Below are positions 1 to 8,680 of a stretch of DNA of 64,000 bases, piece by piece (the stretch's first letter is position 1; every line of letters starts with the position of its first letter). The notes under the pieces are model-generated. The model was not told the origin of the DNA. It ran no database searches and saw nothing but the letters and a program-made list of their open reading frames with translations. Source of the DNA: Anabaena catenula FACHB-362 (GTDB taxonomy: Bacteria > Cyanobacteriota > Cyanobacteriia > Cyanobacteriales > Nostocaceae); the NCBI RefSeq assembly GCF_014698735.1, contig NZ_JACJTQ010000003.1, positions 124,001 through 188,000 on the forward strand, in the 5' to 3' direction. Made by a program: the position numbers and the translations under genes.

Positions 1-2
1 AA

Positions 3-260
3 TGTGATAAATCCCCCGAATATTGGCAAACAATTTCCCAATGGATGATCCAAAGAATTCGCCATAAATACAATTGGAATTTACACACCGAACAATTGCT
101 ATTACTAGCGAAAATGTTTAGTTTTTGGAATTTTGTAGCTCCAGAAGATCACGAAGCCAGAGATCGCTATATGGAAACTTTATTCCATCTCATCTATAAA
201 CCCAGAGCCGAAAAAATTCTGGCTCAACATATGGAGCGTCATGCTCTCATTGAACATTAA
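3..260 (+). CDS. C-terminal end of an unrecognised protein (cut by left edge)
   Basis: The frame is open from the first bases and ends at a TAA at 258-260, so only the last 85 or so codons are present and the start lies outside the window. The visible part is rich in Trp, Tyr, His and charged residues, with likely amphipathic helices and no signal peptide or membrane segment. An internal Met at base 45 could be taken for a start, but the frame is already open before it with similar composition. I do not recognise the family. Confidence 0.6.
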   Translation, partial: CDKSPEYWQTISQWMIQRIRHKYNWNLHTEQLLLLAKMFSFWNFVAPEDHEARDRYMETLFHLIYKPRAEKILAQHMERHALIEH

Positions 261-789
261 CAAACTATAGCAGGAATCATAAATGATAACTGAAAAATTT
301 TAAGTCTCGTAGGGTGGGCATTGCCCACCTTAGCAAGGGTTTGGATTACCCACCCTACGTATCAAAAATCAAATATTATTCCTATAGTAGGAAACTCTTA
401 CTCCCTTCCCACTAAAAGAATACCGATTAAATGAACAGCAAAGACGCATAGACACCCGAAGGGTGGCTTCCCGCAGGGTAGAACGCGAAGTAAAGAAGGA
501 AGAAGATAGCTAATCTTACACTCGGAAGGGAGTAACAGGCTGAAAACTCTTTTGGTCAGTTCATGTCCTCACCGAATATAAACCCCAAGAACACCAAGGG
601 AACTATGCAAAAAAAATTCCCAGTCTCCAATCCTCAAAAATAGAAGTTTTCTGTAATTTAGAATTTAGAATTTATCCCAATTCAAAAAAAAGATTGTGAA
701 AGATGAATAGCACAAAACCATTACCTGTCTATCTTTAACAATCTAAAATCTAAAATCCAAAATGGTATGAGAATTTATTTGTTCTAAAT
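261..789. other. Intergenic region with palindrome and repeat debris
   Basis: No convincing gene is seen. An inverted repeat lies at 308-359: a CGTAGGGTGGG arm and its complement near 348-359 (11 of 12 match). It belongs to the class of small palindromic elements common between cyanobacterial genes. The remainder is AT-rich and ends in a short leader before the GH65 gene. Confidence 0.6.
308..359. repeat. Small inverted-repeat element
   Basis: The left arm at 308-319 and right arm at 348-359 are complementary at 11 of 12 positions around a 28-base centre. The arms resemble the GTAGGTTGGGTT arms of the elements at 39481-39580 and 59974-60069, which suggests a related family. A role as transcription terminator for the upstream gene is possible, but there is no T tract. 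Confidence 0.55.
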
Positions 790-3657
790 ATGAATATCAC
801 AGGCATTTATCACGATTTTATCTACACAGACTGGATATTAAATGAAAACCAGTTTAACCCTGAGCTATTGCAACCTAGAGAAACAATTTTTACCATCGGT
901 AATGGCTACTTAGGGACAAGGGGAAGTTTTGAAGAAGGCTATCCTCGCGCTTTATCAGCGACTTTTATTCATGGTGTTTATGATGATGTGCCGGTAGTTT
1001 ATACCGAACTCGCCAATTGTCCAGATTGGCTACCATTGGTAGTAATAATTGATGGGGAACGCTTCCGCCTTGACCAAGGTGAAATACTAGCATATAACAG
1101 ACAACTTGACCTGCGTCAGGGTGTTCTCAGCCGTTCTGTGCGTTGGCGTAGTCCCAAAGGCAAGACCATAGATATCGATTTTGAACGCTTCGCCAGCCTA
1201 GCAGATCACCATGTCTTAGGGCAACGCTGCCAGTTAACACCAGTAAATTTTCATGGGTTAATCGAAATAGAAGCTAGTATTAATGGCTACCCAGAAAATC
1301 AAGGTTTCAATCATTGGGAAGGACTAGACCAAGGTAAGATTGACAAAGGGTTCTGGTTACACAGTCGCACCCGCAACACGCAGATAGATATCGGCATGGC
1401 GGCGCGGATGACCATATCAGGAACTGAAGCGGTGCTGCAAGTTAATACTGCACCGGGCTATCCTACCGTCAGCGCAACTTTTTTCGCTGAACCAGAACAG
1501 ACTGTGACGTTAGAGAAAATTGTGACAGTTTTTACCTCGCGGGATGTTGAGGAACCAGTCACAACAGCACCAGCAAAACTCGCCCAACTACCAGACTATA
1601 TCACCCTTCGCAATGCCAATGAAAAAGCCTGGGCTGAGGTTTGGCAACAAAGTGATATTGTGATTGAGGGTGATATTACCGCAGCTTTTGCAGTTCGCTA
1701 CAACATATTTCAATTACTAATTGCTGCGAAACGTGATGATGACAAGGTGAGTATTCCCGCTAAAACTCTGTCTGGATTTGGCTATCATGGTCATGTTTTT
1801 TGGGATACAGAAATCTTTATCCTGCCATTTTTTACTTTCACCCAACCAGCCATAGCTCGAAATCTGCTCAGTTACCGCTATCACACTTTAAATGGAGCGC
1901 GACGCAAGGCGCTTCATTATGGATATCAAGGGGCGATGTTTGCTTGGGAAAGTGCTGTGACAGGAGATGAAGTCACACCTAGATGGTCACTACCGAATGA
2001 TTTTTATGCTGAAGATGTGCGGATTTGGTGTCGTGATCGGGAAATTCATATTAGTGCAGATATTACCTATGGGGCTTGGAACTACTGGCAGGTAACTGGG
2101 GACGACGAGTGGATGCGAGATTATGGCGCAGAGATGATCTTGGATACTGCTATTTTCTGGAATAGCCGCGTTGAGTTTAATTCTCAAGCTCAACGGTATG
2201 AAATTCGCGGGGTGATAGGTGCAGATGAATATCACGAGTTGGTACATAACAATAGTTTTACTAACCGCATGGTGCAATGGCATTTAGAAAAAGCTTGTCT
2301 AGTTGATGATTGGTTACATCGTCAGTTCCCAGAAAAAGCAGCAGAATTAGCGGAAAAATTGCAACTTACAACCAAAATCAGAACTAATTGGCAAGAAATC
2401 ATTAACAAAATTTGGATTTCCTACAACCCAGAAACGGAATTAATTGAGCAATGTGAGGGATTTTTCCAATTAGAAGATATCAATTTAGCCGACTACGAAC
2501 CACGCCAAAAGTCAATGCAAACCATCTTGGGAATTGAAGGAGCCAACAAACGCCAAGTCCTCAAGCAGCCAGATGTGTTAATGCTAATTTATCTAATGCG
2601 AGAATTTGCTGAATTTCCCTACAACCAGAAAACATTACAAGCAAATTGGGACTACTACGCACCTCGCACAGATATCACCTATGGTTCTTCTCTGGGACCG
2701 GCAATTCACGCGATTTTAGCCGCCGATTTAGGCAAATCACAGGAAGCATATAATCTGTTTATGCAAGCGGCTATGGTGGATTTGCAAGATAAACGCGGTA
2801 ACACTCAAGATGGGATTCACGGTGCTAGTGCTGGGGGAATTTGGCAGGTTATAGTTTTCGGATTTGGCGGTATCCAATTTCAGGACAATCTCCCCGTAGC
2901 CAATCCTCATCTACCAGCAGGTTGGACACGTCTCCAATTTAAGTTACACTGGCGCGGTAAATGGCACGATTTTGATTTACGTCCCTCCGCTCCATCTCCC
3001 CAAGTTCCCAACATCCGAGGAATTATCTTTGATTTAGATGGTGTGTTGACAGATACCGCAGACTATCACTACCAAGCTTGGCAGAAGTTAGCAGATGAAG
3101 AGGGTATACCTTTTAACCGCCAAGCTAATGAAGCATTGCGGGGTGTTTCTCGTCGCGCTTCTCTGATGTTGATTATTGGTGATAGACGATATTCAGAAGT
3201 GCAAATTCAGGAAATGATGGAACGCAAGAACGACTATTATGTGAAATTGATTCACAATATCACGTCGAAGGATTTGTTACCTGGGGCGGTTTCTCTGTTG
3301 GATGAATTGCGCCAAGCTGGAATCAAAATAGCCCTTGGTTCAGCGAGTAAAAATGCTCGTGTAGTCATTGAACGATTAGGAATTGCGGATAAATTTGATG
3401 CTGTCGCTGATGGTTATAGTGTCCAAGAACCCAAACCAGCCCCGGATTTATTTCTTTATGCCGCCAAACAGCTAGGAATCCCACCTAGTCAATGTGTAGT
3501 TTTTGAAGATGCAGCGGCAGGTATTCAGGCAGCTAAAGCGGCAGGAATGTTGGCGGTAGGACTGGGGCCTGTTGAGAGAGTCGGGGCTGCTGATATTGTT
3601 TTACCTAGCCTAGCAGGTGTCAAGTGGGAAAATTTGTTCAGGAGTGGTGTGTGCTGA
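790..3657 (+). CDS. GH65 disaccharide phosphorylase fused to beta-phosphoglucomutase
   Basis: The protein has 955 residues in two enzymes. Residues about 1-735 are a glycoside hydrolase family 65 phosphorylase (maltose/trehalose/kojibiose type). The conserved FWDTE is at 337-341, and the likely catalytic acid is E480 in GADEYHE. A YGSSLGP phosphate-site loop and a late GIHGASAGG motif are also present. Residues about 741-955 are a HAD-family beta-phosphoglucomutase with the DxD nucleophile pair D748/D750, a GSASKN motif and a KPAPDLF...FEDA metal loop. Family knowledge: the first domain releases beta-glucose 1-phosphate from a disaccharide and inorganic phosphate, and the second converts it to glucose 6-phosphate. 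The substrate cannot be told from sequence alone. The protein looks intact and cytoplasmic, and stands alone as a transcription unit. Confidence 0.9.
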   Translation: MNITGIYHDFIYTDWILNENQFNPELLQPRETIFTIGNGYLGTRGSFEEGYPRALSATFIHGVYDDVPVVYTELANCPDWLPLVVIIDGERFRLDQGEILAYNRQLDLRQGVLSRSVRWRSPKGKTIDIDFERFASLADHHVLGQRCQLTPVNFHGLIEIEASINGYPENQGFNHWEGLDQGKIDKGFWLHSRTRNTQIDIGMAARMTISGTEAVLQVNTAPGYPTVSATFFAEPEQTVTLEKIVTVFTSRDVEEPVTTAPAKLAQLPDYITLRNANEKAWAEVWQQSDIVIEGDITAAFAVRYNIFQLLIAAKRDDDKVSIPAKTLSGFGYHGHVFWDTEIFILPFFTFTQPAIARNLLSYRYHTLNGARRKALHYGYQGAMFAWESAVTGDEVTPRWSLPNDFYAEDVRIWCRDREIHISADITYGAWNYWQVTGDDEWMRDYGAEMILDTAIFWNSRVEFNSQAQRYEIRGVIGADEYHELVHNNSFTNRMVQWHLEKACLVDDWLHRQFPEKAAELAEKLQLTTKIRTNWQEIINKIWISYNPETELIEQCEGFFQLEDINLADYEPRQKSMQTILGIEGANKRQVLKQPDVLMLIYLMREFAEFPYNQKTLQANWDYYAPRTDITYGSSLGPAIHAILAADLGKSQEAYNLFMQAAMVDLQDKRGNTQDGIHGASAGGIWQVIVFGFGGIQFQDNLPVANPHLPAGWTRLQFKLHWRGKWHDFDLRPSAPSPQVPNIRGIIFDLDGVLTDTADYHYQAWQKLADEEGIPFNRQANEALRGVSRRASLMLIIGDRRYSEVQIQEMMERKNDYYVKLIHNITSKDLLPGAVSLLDELRQAGIKIALGSASKNARVVIERLGIADKFDAVADGYSVQEPKPAPDLFLYAAKQLGIPPSQCVVFEDAAAGIQAAKAAGMLAVGLGPVERVGAADIVLPSLAGVKWENLFRSGVC

Positions 3658-3819
3658 GTTTTGATAAATCTCTTGATCCCTGCTACCTATTTGTATCAAC
3701 TTTTTTTCCTGACCCGGTAGAGCAGGGGAAACGCATCTAAATTATCTTGACAAAATATCATTTAGGTGTATGAATTTTTTATAACTATATTATTTTAGCA
3801 ATACCGTATCGTCAGCTAA

Positions 3820-4689
3820 CTAGAACACCAAATTACCAAGACTTAAAAACCTAGCAATTTCATCTAACATTGATTGCGGTTCATCAACACGAATCAAATG
3901 TCCGCTGTTCTCAAATATTTTCAACTGAGCATTAGGAATAGCTTCAGCAATTTCTTCAGAAAACTCTGGAGCGCAGATCCAGTCATGCCGTCCTCCAATT
4001 ACGAGAGTTGGTGAGGTAATCTTATGTAATTCGTTGAGGATATTGTAGTCATTTAAGAAGCCACTAAAGGCAACATTAATGGCATCAACTGAGAGGATTG
4101 TTTCGTCTGAGTCTGGGGAATTTAATTTTCGGTCATTGCTTTGGGAATACATTGAACCCATCACCCGAAAGAATTGGCGTAGCTGCTCTTCATTCTCAAA
4201 ATTACCAGACCAAAGTTGAAGAGCGATCGCTTTTTGTTCTTCGTTTCCCCGTTCTGCCAAAATCTCCTGAGCGCGTTCTAGAAACCGGGAATTAGCTGCT
4301 GTGGCAATGACAATCAGGTGTGAAACATTTTGGGGATACTTCACAGCATAAGAAAGAGCAACCATACCTCCATAGGAAGAACCAATTAAAACGATTTTAT
4401 CCAACCCCAGATATTGGCGTAGAGCTTCCATATCGTCAACATTATTATCCAGGGTATAGGTTTCTTTCGCTCCACGGGCTGACCTTCCCTGCCCCCGATG
4501 GTCAAAATAGACTAACTGGAGGTGATGCACCAGCGGAGAAAAGCACGGTTTATAACTGGTATGATCAACTCCAGGTCCTCCATGAATTATAAAAGCAACA
4601 GGGTTCTCTCGTATTCCTTGTTCTTCAACCACCAAACCACAGCCGTCAACATCAAAATAGATTTCTGTATCCCGTATTTTAGCTCGCAT
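3820..4689 (-). CDS. Alpha/beta hydrolase, proline iminopeptidase-like (S33)
   Basis: The 289-residue protein has the HGGPG oxyanion motif at 36-40 typical of prolyl aminopeptidase-like hydrolases. The nucleophile elbow GSSYGG puts the catalytic serine at S105. The acid is probably the Asp in GGRHDW, and the histidine sits in NSGHL near the C-terminus. There is no signal peptide, so it should be cytoplasmic. The precise substrate (N-terminal proline peptides or another ester or amide) cannot be assigned. It is convergent with the GH65-phosphoglucomutase gene and shows no operon partner. Confidence 0.85.
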   Translation of the reverse strand: MRAKIRDTEIYFDVDGCGLVVEEQGIRENPVAFIIHGGPGVDHTSYKPCFSPLVHHLQLVYFDHRGQGRSARGAKETYTLDNNVDDMEALRQYLGLDKIVLIGSSYGGMVALSYAVKYPQNVSHLIVIATAANSRFLERAQEILAERGNEEQKAIALQLWSGNFENEEQLRQFFRVMGSMYSQSNDRKLNSPDSDETILSVDAINVAFSGFLNDYNILNELHKITSPTLVIGGRHDWICAPEFSEEIAEAIPNAQLKIFENSGHLIRVDEPQSMLDEIARFLSLGNLVF

Positions 4690-4770
4690 TCTTGAGTTTT
4701 ATCTCCAGCAGTTGATGTTCAATTCTGTTGTCATGATAACCATTTTGAACTATAAATTGACCAAGTAATT

Positions 4771-4884
4771 ACTAATTCGTAATTCGTAATTCGTAATTAA
4801 AGAGGGTACAAGCCCCCATTGATTGTAACTACGAATTACGTTGGCGGTAGCCTGCGGTCGGCATTATTATCAATTACGAATTAT
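4771..4884. repeat. Inverted TAATTCG/CGAATTA repeat cluster
   Basis: Three direct copies of a seven-base TAATTCG unit lie near 4773-4797, and complementary ACGAATTA copies occur near 4834-4842 and 4871-4884. The segment lies between the hydrolase start and the 3' end of the MocR gene. It can fold into alternative hairpins. No gene is visible here. Confidence 0.45.
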
Positions 4885-4953
4885 GTTGACCTTCGTATAG
4901 ATATGCTCTCATTGCTACTACGGATTTGACCACTGGTTACTGATTTGGTAGAA

Positions 4954-6603
4954 CTACTTAAAAACCTCAACCAATCGACTAATACCTTCTTGAATCTGCA
5001 TTTCATCCAGTTCAGCATAGCCCAAAATAAATTCACCTTGACCGGAAGAAGCAGGGGGAAAGGTAGCAGGGAGCGGGGGGAACAAGCCCTTTCCCTCTGG
5101 GTGGAGCGGAGCGGAACATGGGTACAAGCCCCGTCCTTCTAGGACGCTTATACGGGGCAGAGTCCAAGCTCCATCCCGGTCTTCCCCCTTGCCCCCTGCC
5201 CCCTGCCCCTTTTCCTCTTTGTGGCTCCATGAATTAAGATAAGAAGAACGAGCAGACATCAAGCCCACTCCCACCGTTTCCGCACGCTCAATTATGGTTT
5301 CATCACTCAAATGAGTGTCAAATTTCACCATGATATGAATACCTGCATTCTCACCAAAAATAGTAACTTGTTCGCCAAAGTGTGTATTTAATGCTTGCAC
5401 CAAAACTTGCCGGCGTTGGTCATATAGAGAGCGCATTTTCCGAATATGACTTTCCAAATATCCATCAGCTATAAACTCTGCTAATACCTTTTGTTCTAGA
5501 GTTGGTAGCTGTCTGTCACTCAACCACTTCACCTGGGCAAACAGCGATACTAAATGTGGTGGTACAACCAAATAACCTATTCGCAGCGAAGGGAACAAAA
5601 CCTTAGAAAAAGTACCAATATAAATTACACAATTGCTCTGGTCTAATCCCTGAAGAGCAGGAATAGGGCGATCGCCATAACGATACTCACTATCGTAATC
5701 ATCTTCCAAAATCAAAGCATCATGCTGTTGCGCCCATAAGAGCAACTCCAAACGCCGGGGTAGAGATAGAGTAGATCCAGTAGGAAACTGATGGGAAGGA
5801 GTGACATAGACCATGCGAATTCTTTCTCCATCGCTGTTTGCCAGTTTTTCGACCATCAAACCAGAGTCATCTATAGGCACAGGTAACAAATTTACACCAT
5901 GACTGAGAAATACCCGACGGGCGCTCAAATATCCAGGGTCTTCCATCGCTATACTATCACCCGGATCAACCAACAACCGCATCACTAAATCCAAAGCTTG
6001 TTGAGTCCCATTGGTGATGATGATTTGTTCGCGATCGCATTTTATAGCCCTAGCTCGTGCTAAGTAATGAGCGATCGCTTGACGTAGGGGCAGATATCCT
6101 TGAAAATCCGTCGCATAGTCCAACCAGTCTAAATCTGCCTTGCAGTGACGTGACAACAACTTAGACCAAAGTTTTCTCGGAAAATCCTTCAGCGCAGGTC
6201 TTCCATAGCGAAAACTGATGGCAGTGTTCACTTCTGTTTGTAATGAGAAGAGTGTCTTGGTTAAGCGAGTTCCTTGCTGTGAAAGCTGAATAGGGGAAGC
6301 ATTTTGTTTGTCATCGGTAATCACAGGCACAGAATGCAGCAGGTCATCAGGTAGTTGAGCGCAGATATAAGTACCAGAACCAATAATTGTTTGCAAATAG
6401 CCTTCACTCAAAAGTTGTTCATAACTCTGTGTTACCGTTGTCCGAGAAATACCCAGAGATTTAGCCAGCGATCGCGTGGAAGGAATTTTTTGGCGTGGTA
6501 GTAACCGCCCAGTCAAAATTGCCCGTCGTAATTCTTCGTAGATTTGTTGATGAAGTGGCTGTGGTAGATGACTATCTAGAGCGATCGCTAAATCCATACT
6601 CAA
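4954..6603 (-). CDS. MocR/PdxR-family regulator (GntR HTH + aminotransferase fold)
   Basis: The 549-residue protein starts with a GntR winged helix (about 12-80, LHQQIYEELRRAILTGRL then RSLAKSLGISRTTV). It continues as a fold-type I aminotransferase domain with the PLP lysine at K334 in GTFSKVLFP. Such regulators sense pyridoxal phosphate or amino compounds. It is divergent from a GNAT and a pyridoxamine-oxidase-fold gene, which suggests it controls them. It is longer than the usual 460-480 residues. Residues about 458-523 form a Gly/Pro-rich block encoded by intergenic-type repeat DNA (about 5035-5232). This block splits the C-terminal small domain in frame, between a SYLN segment and GEFILGYAEL. 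Confidence 0.88.
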   Translation of the reverse strand: MSMDLAIALDSHLPQPLHQQIYEELRRAILTGRLLPRQKIPSTRSLAKSLGISRTTVTQSYEQLLSEGYLQTIIGSGTYICAQLPDDLLHSVPVITDDKQNASPIQLSQQGTRLTKTLFSLQTEVNTAISFRYGRPALKDFPRKLWSKLLSRHCKADLDWLDYATDFQGYLPLRQAIAHYLARARAIKCDREQIIITNGTQQALDLVMRLLVDPGDSIAMEDPGYLSARRVFLSHGVNLLPVPIDDSGLMVEKLANSDGERIRMVYVTPSHQFPTGSTLSLPRRLELLLWAQQHDALILEDDYDSEYRYGDRPIPALQGLDQSNCVIYIGTFSKVLFPSLRIGYLVVPPHLVSLFAQVKWLSDRQLPTLEQKVLAEFIADGYLESHIRKMRSLYDQRRQVLVQALNTHFGEQVTIFGENAGIHIMVKFDTHLSDETIIERAETVGVGLMSARSSYLNSWSHKEEKGQGAGGKGEDRDGAWTLPRISVLEGRGLYPCSAPLHPEGKGLFPPLPATFPPASSGQGEFILGYAELDEMQIQEGISRLVEVFK

Positions 6604-6608
6604 TTCCC

Positions 6609-6657
6609 AAGTGGACTTATATAAAAGTATAAAATTGGCTCTTGTTAAAGTCCACTT
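6609..6657. promoter_or_regulatory. Candidate MocR operator (10-bp perfect inverted repeat)
   Basis: AAGTGGACTT at 6609-6618 and its exact complement AAGTCCACTT at 6648-6657 lie 29 bp apart, immediately upstream of the MocR gene. The AT-rich interval holds TATAAAA-like sequence fit for a -10 element. The place and spacing fit autoregulation by the MocR protein and possibly control of the divergent GNAT gene. The regulatory role is inferred. Confidence 0.55.
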
Positions 6658-6882
6658 AAATGACTAACTTAGTCATAACGAAGGCAGGAGACAGAGGGCA
6701 GAAGAAACAAGTCACAAGGGGATTCAGACCCCTCCTGACTTGGAAGCACTGAATCAAGGTTCAGTGGGGGTCTTTAACCCTTTTTCCCTCCGGTCACTGG
6801 CAGAGAAATCCGAATCAGTATTCCCTTCTGCCTCCTGCCCTCTGCCCTCTGCCTTTCTTGATAACAGGATTTCAACAACTCA

Positions 6883-7386
6883 ATGATGCTAACCCAACAG
6901 AAGATTCAGATTAGGGCAGAAACTCCCCAGGAAGATGCCCTGATTGCAGAACACTTTTATCAGATGTGGCTAGATATCGGCATTTCTCCTGAAGCAATTA
7001 CAGCCGATTGGTTGGACACAGTGTTGCACTTTATTGATCATGCCCGTCGAGAACTAAAATATCAGGCATTTGTCGCAGAAATAGACGGTCTCATTGTCGG
7101 TTCTGTCGGTTGTCAACGATTTGCTGGATTGTATCCAAATATCATGAAAGCGAGAGAACGCTGTGATGGATATATCTGGGGCGTTTATGTGCAACCAGCT
7201 TACCGTCGTCAGGGAATTGCCACCCAATTGACAAAACAGGCGATGGACTATCTGAAAACAATTGGTTGTACCCATGCCGTTCTCAATGCCTCGCCATCTG
7301 GTGAATCTGTTTATTCACAATTGGGATTTACAAACAGCAATCTGAGGCGGCTAGATTTGCATTCTTTTGCTGGATTCCCAGATTAA
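6883..7386 (+). CDS. GNAT-family N-acetyltransferase
   Basis: The 167-residue protein carries the GNAT acetyl-CoA loop VYVQPAYRRQGIATQL, with RRQGIA at 108-113, and the usual late ASPSGESVYSQLGF segment that closes motif B. It transfers an acetyl group from acetyl-CoA to a small molecule or protein amine; the substrate is not predictable. It lies 109 bp before the pyridoxamine-oxidase-fold gene and is divergent from the MocR regulator, so the three may form one regulon. Two adjacent ATG codons occur at the start; the first is used here. Confidence 0.85.
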   Translation: MMLTQQKIQIRAETPQEDALIAEHFYQMWLDIGISPEAITADWLDTVLHFIDHARRELKYQAFVAEIDGLIVGSVGCQRFAGLYPNIMKARERCDGYIWGVYVQPAYRRQGIATQLTKQAMDYLKTIGCTHAVLNASPSGESVYSQLGFTNSNLRRLDLHSFAGFPD

Positions 7387-7495
7387 GTGAACAGGCACAA
7401 ACACGTAAAAATTCCCTACACAAGAAGTTCCATTCTTGCCTATTCCCTATTCCTTGCCCTAACCAGTAATTTTACCAATCAAACCGGATTGCTAT

Positions 7496-8191
7496 ATGAA
7501 TTCATTACCAACTGAAACCCAGTCTGATTTATTAACTATTACCCAACGTAATCAAATCAAACGATTACCGCAACGAGGAAAGTACGAGCGCCAAGTGATT
7601 GACCCAATCTTAGATGAAGGCTTGGTCTGTCATGTCGGATTTGTAGTTGATTCTCAACCATTTGTGATTCCTACTGCCTACGGCAGAATAGATGAGTGTT
7701 TGTATATCCACGGTTCCCCAGCTAGTCGAATGTTGCGAAACCTGAAACAGGGTATCGAAGTTTGCATCACCATCACTTTGTTAGATGGGTTAGTGTTAGC
7801 GCGTTCAGCTTTTCATCATTCAATGAATTTTCGCTCTGTTGTCATCTTTGGAACTGCAACCGTTGTCGAAGATGAAGCCGAAAAATTAGCAGCATTGAAA
7901 GCATTCACTGAACACGTTGTTTCTGGTCGCTGGGACGAGGTGCGTCCTCCCACCCGTCAGGAACTTGCCGGAACACTGGTGTTATCACTACCCATAACAG
8001 AAGCCTCTGCCAAAGTGAGAACAGGTCCGCCAATCGATGATGAGGAGGATTATGCTTTACCAGTGTGGGCGGGAGAATTGCCATTACGATTAACAACGAC
8101 AATGCCTATACCAGATCCCCGTCTATCACCGGAGATTGAATTACCAGCTAACGTGCAGAATTATACTAGAAATTCGGCAAAGTCTGTGTAA
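7496..8191 (+). CDS. Pyridoxamine 5'-phosphate oxidase-fold (FMN-binding) protein
   Basis: The 231-residue protein matches the flavin-nucleotide-binding/NimA-like branch of the pyridoxamine phosphate oxidase fold. It begins with RLPQRGKYERQ and has a VCHVGFVVD...PTAYGR strand pair, an IHGSPASRML FMN-site segment and an AFHHSMNFRSVV segment. The C-terminal KVRTGPP...WAGELPL motif is also typical. The reaction is unknown; related proteins bind FMN or F420 and reduce small molecules. It is downstream of the GNAT gene and next to a MocR regulator, a gene type often linked to vitamin B6 or amino metabolism. Confidence 0.82.
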   Translation: MNSLPTETQSDLLTITQRNQIKRLPQRGKYERQVIDPILDEGLVCHVGFVVDSQPFVIPTAYGRIDECLYIHGSPASRMLRNLKQGIEVCITITLLDGLVLARSAFHHSMNFRSVVIFGTATVVEDEAEKLAALKAFTEHVVSGRWDEVRPPTRQELAGTLVLSLPITEASAKVRTGPPIDDEEDYALPVWAGELPLRLTTTMPIPDPRLSPEIELPANVQNYTRNSAKSV

Positions 8192-8252
8192 GGTGAATGC
8201 ACCACAACAGAATCCTGTAGAAGATATTTGGCTGCAAGCAAAACGATTAATT

Positions 8253-8540
8253 AGGGCTTGCTGTTCGCGGAGCGTGCCGTTAGGCATATAAATGTAAAAC
8301 CTAGATACATCAAAGGATTCAGGGGTAAAAAAGGTTAAGAAGGTGCAAGGAATAGACATTAAACCCATCAAAAACTGATCACTTTTCCCCCAAAGCAACT
8401 ATTCAAAAGCTGCTTCTAATTCTTCCTCTGGTCACTGAGCGTAGTCGTTCGCGAAGCGTCTCGTTCACGTAGTGTCTCCGACAGGAGAAGAGAAGTGCTG
8501 ACTCCTGACTCCTAACGAAAAGACTTTTTCAGCAAACCCT
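8253..8540. mobile_element. MITE-like element, copy 1 (288 bp)
   Basis: The element starts AGGGCTTGCTG (8253-8263) and ends CAGCAAACCCT (8530-8540), which are terminal inverted repeats with one mismatch. It is flanked on both sides by AATT, a candidate 4-bp target duplication. Its interior is closely similar to 41760-42045. The right subterminal arm present in copy 2 (GGCACGC...CGCGAA) is missing here, and a CTCCTGACTCC block differs in length. There is no transposase gene, so it would be non-autonomous. Confidence 0.7.
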
Positions 8541-8680
8541 AATTAGAGAGTTTTATTTTTTCTGTCATTCTTTTACCGTAGTCAAGGCGTTATTTGATCT
8601 ATCGATATCAACACTTATAGAACGTGGCAAGATTTTGATTTTATCAAAAATCTGTGATTTTCGAGTAAATGAACCACAGT

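Noticed and set aside
8141-8398. An 85-codon minus-strand ORF and its relative at 41744-41929
   Set aside because: Both lie within the two MITE copies; similarity reflects the repeat, and the frames differ in start and end with no protein features.
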